This document shows positions 43,318-52,306 of a DNA stretch of 64,000 bases, piece by piece. The translations under genes were made by a program, and so were the position numbers. The notes below the pieces were generated by a model. That model was given only the letters and a program-made list of their open reading frames with translations. It had not been told where the DNA came from and ran no database searches. Numbering within the stretch: the stretch's first letter is position 1; every line of letters starts with the position of its first letter. This DNA comes from Paracoccus onubensis (GTDB lineage: Bacteria > Pseudomonadota > Alphaproteobacteria > Rhodobacterales > Rhodobacteraceae): NCBI RefSeq assembly GCF_003591515.1, contig NZ_QZCG01000012.1, positions 62,001 to 126,000 of the forward strand, written 5' to 3'.

Positions 43318-44496
43318 ATGCCCGCCATTCAGCCAAGCCCGCATGACGATCTGAACCCGCTGCCTGATCAGGAATTTCGTGCCATTATCCGGCACTGGAT
43401 ACAGGAAAACTATCCGGAACATCTGCGCAATCCGCAGCGCCGCCTGCATATTTCCGACGGCCGGGAATGGTACGAGGCCCTGTCGCGGCAGGGATGGCTT
43501 GCCCCGAACTGGCCGCGTGAACATGGGGGAATGGGGCTGTCGCCCTCGAAGCTGCTGATCATGATCGAAGAGCAGGAACGTCACGGTGTGGCCCGTCTGC
43601 CGGATCAGGGGATTACCATGGTCGGCCCCTTGCTGATCCGGCACGGTACCGAAATGCAGCGCCAACACCATTTGCCGCGGATTCTCTCGGGCGAGATCAT
43701 CTGGTGTCAGGGTTATTCCGAACCGAATGCTGGTTCTGATCTGGCATCGCTTCAGACCCGTGCGATGCGGGACGGCGATGACTGGGTGATCAACGGGCAG
43801 AAGATCTGGACGACCTTGGGCATGGATGCCGACTGGATCTATGTTCTCGCCCGGACCGATACGCATGTGGCGAAGCAAAAGGGGATCAGTTTCTTCATCA
43901 TGCCGGTGACAGCGCCCGGCATCGAGATCCGTCCGATCCGCAATCTCGATATGCATGACGAATTCTGCGAGGTATTCTTTCGCGATGTCCGTATTCCCGC
44001 CGAGTCAATCGTCGGTGCGATCAACAGCGGCTGGAGTATCGCAAAGAATCTGCTGAGTTTCGAACGCATCTTTCTTGGTTCGCCGTTTCAGGCGATAGGT
44101 GCGCTGGATCATATGGCCCGGCTGGTGGAACATCTCGGTCGCGGAAGCGAGCCCCGGATCGCTGCGATGCTGAACGAATTGCGGATGGAGCTTGCCGACC
44201 ATCAGTCCTTCTACAAAAGTTTCGCCGATCAGGTCCGGCGCGGAGAGCCGCTGGGGCCGGATGTATCGATGCTGAAGATCAATCTGTCGGTCCTGTATCA
44301 GCGGATTACCGACCATATTATTGAAATCGCCGGGGAACATGCCGCGATTCTGGAACCCTTGCCGGATGACCGCAGCCTGTATCCCGCAAGCGCCTTTATC
44401 CAGGCGCGGCCGCATTCGATCTATGGCGGCTCTAGCGAAATTCAGAAGAACATCGTGGCCAAGCAAGTGCTGGGCCTTGGCGATAATATCGCGTGA
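43318..44496 (+). CDS. Acyl-CoA dehydrogenase, long subunit type
   Basis: A 392-residue acyl-CoA dehydrogenase with a full FAD site: GYSEPNAGSDLASL and KIWTTLGMDADW. The C-terminus has ARPHSIYGGSSEIQKNIVAK; the position of MCAD's catalytic glutamate reads glycine (YGG in place of YEG), so the base must come from elsewhere or from the partner subunit. A GGAGG lies just before the ATG at 43318. It follows the other dehydrogenase by 53 bases, the largest gap in the operon. Confidence 0.9.
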   Translation: MPAIQPSPHDDLNPLPDQEFRAIIRHWIQENYPEHLRNPQRRLHISDGREWYEALSRQGWLAPNWPREHGGMGLSPSKLLIMIEEQERHGVARLPDQGITMVGPLLIRHGTEMQRQHHLPRILSGEIIWCQGYSEPNAGSDLASLQTRAMRDGDDWVINGQKIWTTLGMDADWIYVLARTDTHVAKQKGISFFIMPVTAPGIEIRPIRNLDMHDEFCEVFFRDVRIPAESIVGAINSGWSIAKNLLSFERIFLGSPFQAIGALDHMARLVEHLGRGSEPRIAAMLNELRMELADHQSFYKSFADQVRRGEPLGPDVSMLKINLSVLYQRITDHIIEIAGEHAAILEPLPDDRSLYPASAFIQARPHSIYGGSSEIQKNIVAKQVLGLGDNIA

Positions 44497-44507
44497 CGGA
44501 GGAGCGG

Positions 44508-45428
44508 ATGACCGTGGATTTGGGACTGACGGGTAAAGTCGTCATTGTGACCGGTGCCGGAGGTGGTATCGGGCGGGCCATCGCGCAAGGTTTCGCAGAT
44601 GCCGGCGCAAAGATCGTCATAAACGACATTGGCGCATCGCTAGGCGGCGAAGGCGGATCCGCGAGTCCGGCACAAGAGACCAGGGCGATGATCGAGGCCG
44701 CCGGCGGAGAGGCCGCGATCAGCACCGACAGCGTTGCCGACTGGGACAGCGCTCAGAAGATCGTGCAGTGCGCGATGGATAATTTCGGGCGTGTCGACGT
44801 TGTGGTGAACAATGCGGGCATCCTGCGCGACGCGATCTTTCACAAGATGGATCCATCCGATTGGCGGTCCGTTGTGGATGTGCATCTGAATGGCAGCTTC
44901 TATGTCAGCCGTGCGGCCGCACCTTTGTTTCGCAAGCAGGAGGTGGGGGCATATGTGCATATGACCTCGACCTCGGGGCTGATCGGGAATGTCGGGCAGG
45001 CCAATTACTCGGCGGCCAAGCTGGGGATTGCGGCCCTGTCGAAATCCATCGCGCTTGACATGAAGCGCTACAATGTACGCTCGAATTGTATCGCGCCATT
45101 CGCCTGGAGCCGCATGACCAATTCGATCCCGGCGAACTCCCCCGAAGAAAAGGCAAGGGTCGCCAAGCTGCAACAGATGACACCCGAAACCAATGCGCCG
45201 TTGGCGGTCTTTCTGGCCTCGGAGGCGGCGCGGGACGTGACCGGGCAAATCTTCGCGGCGCGGTTGAACGAGTTGTTCCTGTTCAGCCAGCCGCGCCCCC
45301 TGCGCAGTGCCCATTCCGATACCGGCTGGACACCGGAACTGATTGCCGAGCGTGCCCTGCCTGCTTTCCGCTCGGGGCTGATTCCGCAAGAGGTCAGCGG
45401 CGATGTATTCGCATGGGATCCGATCTGA
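44508..45428 (+). CDS. SDR-family 3-hydroxyacyl-CoA dehydrogenase-like protein
   Basis: A 306-residue short-chain dehydrogenase. The cofactor motif TGAGGGIG is at 15-22, NNAG at about 102-105, the catalytic Ser near 153, and Tyr167/Lys171 in ANYSAAKLG. The extended loop NDIGASLGGEG and NAGILRDAIFHKM match the dehydrogenase domain of peroxisomal multifunctional enzyme type 2 (17-beta-HSD4), which oxidises 3-hydroxyacyl-CoAs. Start ATG 44508 follows GGAGGAG; a GTG at 44493 overlapping the upstream stop is less likely. It is the last gene of the operon. Confidence 0.88.
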   Translation: MTVDLGLTGKVVIVTGAGGGIGRAIAQGFADAGAKIVINDIGASLGGEGGSASPAQETRAMIEAAGGEAAISTDSVADWDSAQKIVQCAMDNFGRVDVVVNNAGILRDAIFHKMDPSDWRSVVDVHLNGSFYVSRAAAPLFRKQEVGAYVHMTSTSGLIGNVGQANYSAAKLGIAALSKSIALDMKRYNVRSNCIAPFAWSRMTNSIPANSPEEKARVAKLQQMTPETNAPLAVFLASEAARDVTGQIFAARLNELFLFSQPRPLRSAHSDTGWTPELIAERALPAFRSGLIPQEVSGDVFAWDPI

Positions 45429-45571
45429 CACCGGAATCGGAAAACTCGAAGCGCAAGATTCCGGGCGCGAAACCCGGTGAAGATCGCGATTATGGTTGAT
45501 CTTTGGCGCTTGGGCGATTATTTGGGCCGCAGTCAATCGAACGACATGGTCATAACAGGCCGCGAAATACC

Positions 45572-45613
45572 GGGTCGGGCGTCATGCTGCGACCCTTTGT
45601 CGTTGTCGAAGGG
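45572..45613 (+). promoter_or_regulatory. Structured rpsA leader with two alternative hairpins
   Basis: Hairpin A pairs GGGTCG (45572-45577) with CGACCC (45590-45595). Hairpin B pairs CCCTT (45593-45597) with AAGGG (45609-45613). Both need the bases at 45593-45595, so they cannot form together. They lie 68-109 bases upstream of the rpsA ATG. S1 synthesis is autoregulated in E. coli by a different leader structure. Confidence 0.35.
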
Positions 45614-45680
45614 CAAGATACAGACCGGCGGAGCCAACCGTCTGGCCAGAAAATCAGATCGTAAAGGAAACTGAACACAT

Positions 45681-47360
45681 ATGTGCGCTAAAGCAACTAT
45701 GGAAGAATTCGAGGCCCTTCTGAATGAAAGCCTCGAGATCGATACGCCCGATGAGGGCAGTGTCGTCAAAGGCCGCGTCATCGCCATCGAGGCGGGACAG
45801 GCCATTATCGATGTCGGCTACAAAATGGAAGGCCGCGTCGATCTCAAGGAATTCGCAAATCCCGGCGAAGACGCGAAACTGGCCGTCGGCGACGAGGTCG
45901 AGGTTTATCTGGACCGGGTCGAGAATGCCCGCGGCGAAGCCTCGATCAGCCGCGAGAAAGCCCGCCGCGAAGAAGCCTGGGACCGTCTGGAAAAAGCCTA
46001 TGCCGATGAAGAGCGCGTCGAAGGCGCCATCTTCGGTCGCGTCAAGGGTGGCTTTACCGTCGATCTGGGCGGTGCCGTGGCCTTCCTGCCCGGTTCTCAG
46101 GTCGATGTGCGCCCCGTGCGCGATGCGGGCCCGCTGATGGGTCTGAAGCAGCCCTTCCAGATCCTGAAAATGGACCGCCGCCGCGGCAATATCGTCGTTT
46201 CGCGCCGCGCCATTCTGGAAGAAAGCCGCGCCGAACAGCGCGCCGAGGTCATCTCGAACCTGTCCGAAGGTCAAAGCGTCAATGGCGTGGTCAAGAATAT
46301 CACCGAATATGGTGCGTTCGTTGATCTGGGCGGCGTTGACGGACTGCTGCATGTCACCGATATGGCATGGCGCCGGGTGAACCATCCTTCCGAGATCCTT
46401 GCCATCGGTGAAACCGTCGAAGTGCAGGTCATCAAGATCAACAAGGAAAGCCATCGCATCAGCCTGGGCATGAAACAGCTTCAGGACGATCCGTGGGATA
46501 CCGTGGCCGCGAAATTCCCGCTGGGCTCGGTCCATCATGGCCGCGTGACCAATATCACCGATTACGGCGCTTTCGTAGAGCTGGAAGCCGGTGTCGAAGG
46601 TCTGGTCCACGTTTCGGAAATGAGCTGGACCAAGAAGAACGTCCATCCGGGCAAGATCGTGTCGACCTCGCAGGAAGTCGATGTCATGGTTCTGGAGATC
46701 GACGAGGCCAAGCGCCGCGTTTCGCTGGGTCTCAAGCAGACCATGCGTAATCCGTGGGAAGTCTTCGCCGAAACCCACCCGGTCGGCACCCATATCGAGG
46801 GCGAAGTCAAGAACATCACCGAATTCGGTCTGTTCATCGGTCTCGACGGCGATATCGACGGCATGGTTCACCTGTCGGATATTTCCTGGGATGCCCGTGG
46901 CGAAGACGCCATTCAGGACTTCCGCAAGGGCGATACGGTCAAGGCCGTCGTTCAGGATGTGGATGTCGAGAAAGAGCGTATCTCGCTGTCGATCAAGGCT
47001 CTGGAAAACGAGCATATGGCCGAAGCCGTTGACGGCGTGAAGCGCGGCTCGGTTGTCACCGTCGAGGTGACCGCGATCGAGGATGGCGGGATTGAAGTCG
47101 AATATAACGGCGTCAAATCCTTCATCCGCCGCAGCGATCTTGCCCGCGACCGTCAGGATCAACGCCCCGAGCGTTTCCAGATTGGCGACAAGGTCGATGC
47201 CCGCGTGACCAATGTGGACACCAAGACCCGCCGTCTTGGACTGTCGATCAAGGCTCGCGAGATTGCCGAGGAAAAAGAAGCCGTCGAACAATATGGCAGC
47301 TCGGATTCGGGTGCATCGCTTGGCGATATTCTTGGCGCCGCGCTCAAACGCGACAACTGA
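45681..47360 (+). CDS. rpsA: 30S ribosomal protein S1
   Basis: A 559-residue S1 protein with six S1 RNA-binding domains in tandem; the repeating pattern is clear in GAFVDLGGVDGLLHVTDMAW, GAFVELEAGVEGLVHVSEMSW and GLFIGLDGDIDGMVHLSDISW. It helps 30S subunits bind mRNAs with weak ribosome binding sites. The ATG at 45681 has AAAGGAAA about 15 bases upstream. Codon use is strongly biased, as expected for high expression. The usual neighbours cmk (upstream) and ihfB (downstream) are not here; a terminator follows at once. Confidence 0.97.
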   Translation: MCAKATMEEFEALLNESLEIDTPDEGSVVKGRVIAIEAGQAIIDVGYKMEGRVDLKEFANPGEDAKLAVGDEVEVYLDRVENARGEASISREKARREEAWDRLEKAYADEERVEGAIFGRVKGGFTVDLGGAVAFLPGSQVDVRPVRDAGPLMGLKQPFQILKMDRRRGNIVVSRRAILEESRAEQRAEVISNLSEGQSVNGVVKNITEYGAFVDLGGVDGLLHVTDMAWRRVNHPSEILAIGETVEVQVIKINKESHRISLGMKQLQDDPWDTVAAKFPLGSVHHGRVTNITDYGAFVELEAGVEGLVHVSEMSWTKKNVHPGKIVSTSQEVDVMVLEIDEAKRRVSLGLKQTMRNPWEVFAETHPVGTHIEGEVKNITEFGLFIGLDGDIDGMVHLSDISWDARGEDAIQDFRKGDTVKAVVQDVDVEKERISLSIKALENEHMAEAVDGVKRGSVVTVEVTAIEDGGIEVEYNGVKSFIRRSDLARDRQDQRPERFQIGDKVDARVTNVDTKTRRLGLSIKAREIAEEKEAVEQYGSSDSGASLGDILGAALKRDN

Positions 47361-47383
47361 TCCGACGCAGATCTGAAATTGTA

Positions 47384-47421
47384 AACCCGTCCCCGGTTCC
47401 GGGGGCGGGTTCTTTCTTTTT
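47384..47421 (+). terminator. Intrinsic terminator after rpsA
   Basis: A GC-rich hairpin AACCCGTCCCCGG-TTCC-GGGGGCGGGTT (47384-47411) with one mismatch is followed by TCTTTCTTTTT. It sits 24 bases after the rpsA stop. Confidence 0.85.
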
Positions 47422-47492
47422 GAGGTTTCTTCCTTTCATATTGCGTCTTCTGCCCGGCCGGCTCATTTTGACCCGGATATATAGGGGACAAG

Positions 47493-48137
47493 ATGATGAC
47501 CTGGGTCGAGATCACCACATTCGCTTTGGCCGTCGCCCTGCTGGTCGCGTCACCGGGTCCGAACGGCGTGCTGATCGCCCGCACCGTGCCGACATCCGGT
47601 GTCGCCGCCGGTTTTGCCAATATCGCGGGATTTTTTACGGCCTTCTACATCCACGGCACCCTGTCGATCCTGGGCATCTCGATCATCCTGCTGCAATCGG
47701 CGACTGCTTTCACAATCGTCAAATATCTGGGTGCGGCCTATCTGTGCTGGATCGGGATCAAATCGCTGCGCCAGGCTATCCGGCGCGAGTTCTCCGGCCC
47801 CGGCAATATCGCGCCTGCACGGCGGAAACGCAGCTTGTGGAGGGCCTATGTCGAAGGGTTGCTGACCAATGGGCTCAACCCCAAGGTTTCGATGTTTTAC
47901 CTTGCTGTGTTTCCGCAGTTCATCCCGGCAAGCGATCACCCGGTGGCCTCGGCCTTCCTGCTGGTCTTCGTGCATTCGATGATAAATGTGATCTGGTTCG
48001 GAGCGATTATCATGCTGTTCTCACGCCTGACGGGGATAGCGCGCAGCAGCCGTTTCCAGCGCTGGCTTAAAGGCGTGACGGGGGTGGTCTTCATCGGCTT
48101 CGGCGTCAAGCTTGCAAGCTACCGCGCGCCCGTTTGA
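47493..48137 (+). CDS. LysE-family amino-acid exporter
   Basis: A 214-residue inner-membrane protein with about six helices. The N-terminal VASPGPNGVLIARTVPTSG and the later KYLGAAYLCWIGIKSLR are the signature segments of LysE/RhtB exporters, as is GLLTNGLNPKVSMFYLAVFPQF. These export amino acids such as threonine, homoserine or lysine; the substrate cannot be read from sequence. The ATG at 47493 is followed directly by a second ATG. It is 72 bases past the rpsA terminator and has its own promoter by implication. Confidence 0.9.
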   Translation: MMTWVEITTFALAVALLVASPGPNGVLIARTVPTSGVAAGFANIAGFFTAFYIHGTLSILGISIILLQSATAFTIVKYLGAAYLCWIGIKSLRQAIRREFSGPGNIAPARRKRSLWRAYVEGLLTNGLNPKVSMFYLAVFPQFIPASDHPVASAFLLVFVHSMINVIWFGAIIMLFSRLTGIARSSRFQRWLKGVTGVVFIGFGVKLASYRAPV

Positions 48138-48214
48138 TCCGCTCTGCCGCTTGCCTCTCTTGGCCGCGCCACCTATCCTGACCCCTGTCCAATCCCTTAC
48201 CCACAGGATCCTCG

Positions 48215-49264
48215 ATGACCGCAACTGAACCCCGGCTGACCTCGCTTTCTCATGGGGGCGGCTGTGGCTGCAAGATCGCGCCGGGGGTGCTGACGGGATT
48301 GTTGCGCGGCACCGCAATGCTGCCGGTGCCCGACGAACTTCTGGTGGGGATCGAAACATCGGATGACGCGGCGGTCTACAGGCTGAACGACCATCAGGCA
48401 CTGGTGGCGACCACCGATTTCTTCATGCCTATCGTCGACGATCCGCTGGATTTCGGCCGAATCGCCGCAACCAATGCGATCAGCGATGTCTATGCGATGG
48501 GCGCAACACCGATCATGGCGTTGTCGCTGGTGGGGATGCCGATCAATATGCTGTCCCCGGAAACCATCGCCCGGATACTTGAAGGCGGAGCCGTCGCCTG
48601 CCGCGATGCCGGTATCCCGATCGCGGGCGGCCACACGATCGACTCGGTCGAGGCGATCTATGGGCTGGTCGCGCTGGGCCTGATCGATCCCGCTCATGTC
48701 AAACGCAATTCGGGCGCGCGGCCCGGCGATGTGCTGATCCTGGGCAAGCCGCTGGGTGTCGGGATCATGTCGGCGGCATTGAAGAAAGAGGCTTTGTCAC
48801 CTGAAAATTATCACCGGATGATCCTGACGACCACGAAGCTGAACAGCCCCGGACCGGATCTCGCCCGGCTGGAATCCGTGCATGCGATGACCGATGTGAC
48901 CGGTTTCGGGCTTGCCGGACATCTGCTGGAGATGGCGCGGGGATCGCGCTGCGATGCAGAGCTTGATTGGGCAAATGTGCCGCTACTGCCCGATGTGCGC
49001 GATCTGGCATCCGCCGGTTTTGTGACCGGCGCTTCGGGGCGAAACTGGAGCAGCTATGGCGAAGACGCGCTTCTGCCTGATGGTTTCGCGGCAGCGGATC
49101 AGGCGCTGCTGAGCGACCCGCAGACGAGTGGCGGCCTTCTGGTGTCCTGCGCTCAGGAGGAAGCCGGACAGGCCCTGCGGATTTTCCGGGAACATGGCTT
49201 TTCGGATGCCGCGGTGATCGGGCGGATGACCAAGGGACAAGGACGGCTTCGGGTCGGGCACTGA
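48215..49264 (+). CDS. selD: Selenide, water dikinase (selenophosphate synthetase)
   Basis: A 349-residue AIR-synthase-fold enzyme making selenophosphate from selenide and ATP. Cys17 and Lys20 in GGGCGCK match the catalytic pair of the E. coli enzyme, and residues VGIETSDDAAVY, TTDFFMPIVDDP and AGGHTIDSVE complete the active site. Cys17 is a plain cysteine codon (TGT). The selenophosphate serves selenocysteine tRNA (SelA) or 2-selenouridine tRNA (SelU/YbbB); neither gene is in the window. It is 77 bases after the LysE gene. Confidence 0.95.
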   Translation: MTATEPRLTSLSHGGGCGCKIAPGVLTGLLRGTAMLPVPDELLVGIETSDDAAVYRLNDHQALVATTDFFMPIVDDPLDFGRIAATNAISDVYAMGATPIMALSLVGMPINMLSPETIARILEGGAVACRDAGIPIAGGHTIDSVEAIYGLVALGLIDPAHVKRNSGARPGDVLILGKPLGVGIMSAALKKEALSPENYHRMILTTTKLNSPGPDLARLESVHAMTDVTGFGLAGHLLEMARGSRCDAELDWANVPLLPDVRDLASAGFVTGASGRNWSSYGEDALLPDGFAAADQALLSDPQTSGGLLVSCAQEEAGQALRIFREHGFSDAAVIGRMTKGQGRLRVGH

Positions 49265-49444
49265 TATTCGCCGCTGCACCTCCGCCTGCCTTTGAATGGG
49301 CGCGGAAGAAAAATTCTGTCAAAACCTGGAGAGTGCAAATCGGGAAAAGCGCCATTTGTTATTCTTTGAATTGATTTCGGTGCGAATAAGCCGACGAAGC
49401 TGGAACAACTTGCAGATCGTGTAAAACAGCGCCATTACCCCCGC

Positions 49445-50344
49445 ATGAGCGAATGGATCATCCAGATCGCGGGAACACCCGAAGGCGCGAAACTGGCGAC
49501 CGGCCTCGCATTGATGGCGGCATTTCTGCATGCGCTTTTCGGTGCGCTGCAAAAGGGACGGCATGATCCGTGGATCAGCCGGGCAGCGATCGATCTGTCG
49601 CTGGGCCTGCTGGCCTTGCCGCTTGCGCTGTTCGTGGTGCCCTGGCCGACGCCGCAGCTCTGGCCGATCCTGTTCGGCGCCATGATCATCCATATCATCT
49701 ACAAGATCGCGCAGGCGCAGACCTATCAGCGGGGGGCCTATACCGTCGTTTATCCCGTTGTACGCGGCAGCGGGCCGCTTTTCACCGTGATAGCTGCCGG
49801 GCTGGTGTTTCACGAACATTTCAACCTGACCCAATGGGCCGGAGTGCTGTTGCTGGTCTGCGGAATTTTCGGGTTGGCGGCGTTCAATTTCCAGCGATTG
49901 ACAGTCGGGCGGGAAACGCTGGTGCCGGCATTGAGCTGGGCGGTGATTACCGGCGGATTGGTGGCTCTATATACGACCTATGACGCCTGGGGCATCCGGT
50001 TGGCGGCGGATCCGTTCACATTTTTAGTGTGGTTCTTCCTTTTCGATTCCCTGTTCATGCCGGTATGGATGTGGAAAAAGCTCATGGCTTTGCCACGTCC
50101 CGAGATGAAATCGCTTGCATTGCGCGGAATTGCAGGAGGGTTGATCGCACCAGCGAGTTTTGGATCAATCATGCTGGCGACACGGATCAGCGATGTGGGG
50201 CAGGCGGCGGTGCTGCGCGAAACCTCGACGGTGTTTGCGGCCCTTGTCGGCTGGCTGGTATTGGGCGAAAAGGTGGGGCCGTATCGGACGGCATTGATGA
50301 TCCTGATCGCAACCGGCGCGATTATCGTCGAATGGGGGGCCTGA
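49445..50344 (+). CDS. EamA/DMT-family transporter
   Basis: A 299-residue drug/metabolite transporter superfamily protein with about ten membrane helices arranged as two EamA repeats; the junctions show GAYTVVYPVVRGSGPLFTVI in the first and AVLRETSTVFAALVGWLVLGE in the second, which are the corresponding helices 3-4 of each repeat. Substrate unknown. The upstream 180-base gap (49265-49444) is AT-richer and shows no other gene. It is 23 bases ahead of the YciB-like gene and probably in one transcript with it. Confidence 0.9.
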   Translation: MSEWIIQIAGTPEGAKLATGLALMAAFLHALFGALQKGRHDPWISRAAIDLSLGLLALPLALFVVPWPTPQLWPILFGAMIIHIIYKIAQAQTYQRGAYTVVYPVVRGSGPLFTVIAAGLVFHEHFNLTQWAGVLLLVCGIFGLAAFNFQRLTVGRETLVPALSWAVITGGLVALYTTYDAWGIRLAADPFTFLVWFFLFDSLFMPVWMWKKLMALPRPEMKSLALRGIAGGLIAPASFGSIMLATRISDVGQAAVLRETSTVFAALVGWLVLGEKVGPYRTALMILIATGAIIVEWGA

Positions 50345-50367
50345 AGACTTGGCGAAGGACGGATAAG

Positions 50368-50970
50368 ATGAAAGAGACGAAACCCTGGGTCAAACCCGCG
50401 CTCGAAATAGGGCCGGTCTTGCTGTTCTTTGCGGTTTTCATGCTGTTCCGGGATCGGGAGGTCGTGGTATTCGGGCAGCCATATAGCGGGTTCATCTTTG
50501 CGACGCTGATTTTCGTGCCGGTCCTGGCCCTGTCCACCTTTCTGCTGTGGCGGGTGACGGGCAAGCTGTCGCCCATGCAGATCGCGACGCTGGTTCTGGT
50601 CATTCTGTTCGGCGGGCTGTCGGTCTGGCTGAACGACCCGCGGTTCTTCAAGATGAAACCGACACTCATCTATCTGATTTTCGCGGTGATTCTGGCCGTC
50701 AGCCTGCTGGCGCGGCGAAACTGGCTGCAACTGGTGCTGTCAGAGGCACTGCCGATGGATGCCGAAGGGTGGCGTAAGCTGACATGGCGGATGATGTTGG
50801 CATTTATCGGTCTGGCGGTCGCGAATGAGATCGTGTGGCGCACTATGTCCGAGACCACATGGGTCTATTTCAAGACTTTCGGACTGCCCCTGATCCTGAT
50901 GGCGTTCCTGATGGCGAATGCCGGGCTTTTCCGGGATCACGCATTGGACAAGGATTCCGGCAAAGAATAG
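50368..50970 (+). CDS. YciB/IspZ-like inner-membrane septation-associated protein
   Basis: A 200-residue membrane protein of about five to six helices, typical of YciB (formerly IspZ, intracellular septation protein A). The order KPALEIGPVLLFFAVF, then LYLIFA-like LIYLIFAVILAVSLLARRNWLQLVL, and WRKLTWRMMLAFIGLAVANEIVW is the family pattern (quoted in short parts). The family affects cell envelope shape in E. coli. The ATG at 50368 is preceded by AAGGACGGATAAG; frames open much further upstream have no support. It follows the EamA gene by 23 bases. Confidence 0.88.
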   Translation: MKETKPWVKPALEIGPVLLFFAVFMLFRDREVVVFGQPYSGFIFATLIFVPVLALSTFLLWRVTGKLSPMQIATLVLVILFGGLSVWLNDPRFFKMKPTLIYLIFAVILAVSLLARRNWLQLVLSEALPMDAEGWRKLTWRMMLAFIGLAVANEIVWRTMSETTWVYFKTFGLPLILMAFLMANAGLFRDHALDKDSGKE

Positions 50971-51005
50971 GGTGCCGGGGTGGCATGTCGTGCCATTGAC
51001 TTGGC

Positions 51006-51902
51006 TCAGGCGCGTAAATTGCCCGCAGGCGGGGGCGGCGCCAGAAGTCGCGACCAGCGGGGCTCGATCCTGCCCGGCAGCCTGGTCCGCAGCATATGCA
51101 TCGGCAAGGCCCAGGGCTGGCGCAATGCCGTGCGATAGAAATCGAACAGACCCCGGCGCAGATACGGGGTCCAATGAGACAGGCGCAAGGCCGTGCGATC
51201 TACCGGAAAGCCGAAATCGCTTAGCGCCGCCAGCGTCCCGTCATGATCGATCTGGACATCGATCCAGTTGCGGGCAGGGAGGGCAAGCCCAAATCCCAAT
51301 GCCTGCCGCCGCCCGTATCCCAGCCACATTTCGATGGCGAAGTCGAACAGATCATTCTCGCGCGAGGTAATGTTCAGAATCTCGGCATATCGGCCCGCAG
51401 GGCTGTTCAGGGCATCCGCTGCCGCATCCCGGAACTCCGCCCCGGTCAGGAGGATGATGCGCCCGATGCTTCCGGGCTGGGCCTGATGCAACGCCTGCAA
51501 CGCGACCCTTGCGCCCAGGGAATGGCCGATCAGTGCGACGGGCCGCCCGGCCAGATCCGCAAGTTCGGAAACGGTCCGGGCAAGCGCATCGCCCGCCTTG
51601 CCCGCGCGCCAATAGGCCCGACCAAGCCTGCCGGTCGCTTCCCAGCCGAATGCCAGCGCAATGCCCTCATCCGCCGAACCGGTTCCAAAGCCCAATGCGC
51701 GGGGCCAGGATAACGCCCGGCGCGCCGGCGTCTCGGGGTTCAGGGCAAGAATATGCCGGTGGGGATCATTGCCGGGCTGACTTGGGGAATAGCGGTAGCC
51801 GTGGATCATGACGATGATCGGTGCGTCCGTTGGAAGATCTTTTGCCAATCCCCGAAGTTCAAGCGATAAATCGCAGCCTGCATTGGTCCTGACGACTGGC
51901 AT
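51006..51902 (-). CDS. Alpha/beta-hydrolase fold protein
   Basis: A 298-residue alpha/beta hydrolase. The nucleophile elbow GHSLG gives Ser128, and the oxyanion-type HGYRYSP segment is at about 34-40. The sequence is otherwise not typical of a named esterase or lipase family, and a long insertion (AEILNITSRENDLFD) precedes the likely acid region. The conserved DH pair (IDHDGTLA, around 217-224) may supply the acid and base, unproven. No signal peptide. It is divergent from rne across a 541-base gap. Confidence 0.82.
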   Translation of the reverse strand: MPVVRTNAGCDLSLELRGLAKDLPTDAPIIVMIHGYRYSPSQPGNDPHRHILALNPETPARRALSWPRALGFGTGSADEGIALAFGWEATGRLGRAYWRAGKAGDALARTVSELADLAGRPVALIGHSLGARVALQALHQAQPGSIGRIILLTGAEFRDAAADALNSPAGRYAEILNITSRENDLFDFAIEMWLGYGRRQALGFGLALPARNWIDVQIDHDGTLAALSDFGFPVDRTALRLSHWTPYLRRGLFDFYRTALRQPWALPMHMLRTRLPGRIEPRWSRLLAPPPPAGNLRA

Positions 51903-52049
51903 TCGTCACTTCCCGTTCAGCCCCTTCGCGGCTTTCCTAAGGCAGCCTTGCAACAGCGATGTGACCGGAATGTTACGCCTGCGTGAAACTGTCCGGAAAG
52001 AAACGGCGAGCGGAAAGACTCCATTCTGATCGGGCGGATCTTTTCGCCA

Positions 52050-52079
52050 TTGAACTTCCCCCTAGTCAACCTCTATGTT
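52050..52079 (+). promoter_or_regulatory. Candidate rne promoter
   Basis: TTGAAC (52050-52055) and TATGTT (52074-52079) with an 18-base spacer form a sigma-70-like pair. Initiation about 7 bases later would give a leader of roughly 360 bases, similar in length to the E. coli rne leader. Confidence 0.4.
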
Positions 52080-52306
52080 GATCTTACGCGCCGTAGCAAA
52101 GCGGGATCGCTGGATCCGCGGCGCCCACAGTTTCGCAGCGCAGCACCTCTGACCCCGAGACAAGGGCGGCATGTGCCTCGCGGAAAACCCCGTCTCAGGC
52201 GCGATCAACCGCACCGGGATGACGACAATCAGTGATCCGGTCCGCCCGATGGCACCGGATTTTACGAAGGAACAGACGCGATGACGCGCGCGACGGATGG
52301 ATTGAT

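Noticed and set aside
45654..47291. Leftward open frame covering most of rpsA
   Set aside because: A shadow of the strongly biased codon use of rpsA, with DxG-rich repeats that mirror the S1 domain periodicity.
47478..47483. TATATA before the LysE gene as a -10 box
   Set aside because: No acceptable -35 element 16-19 bases upstream.
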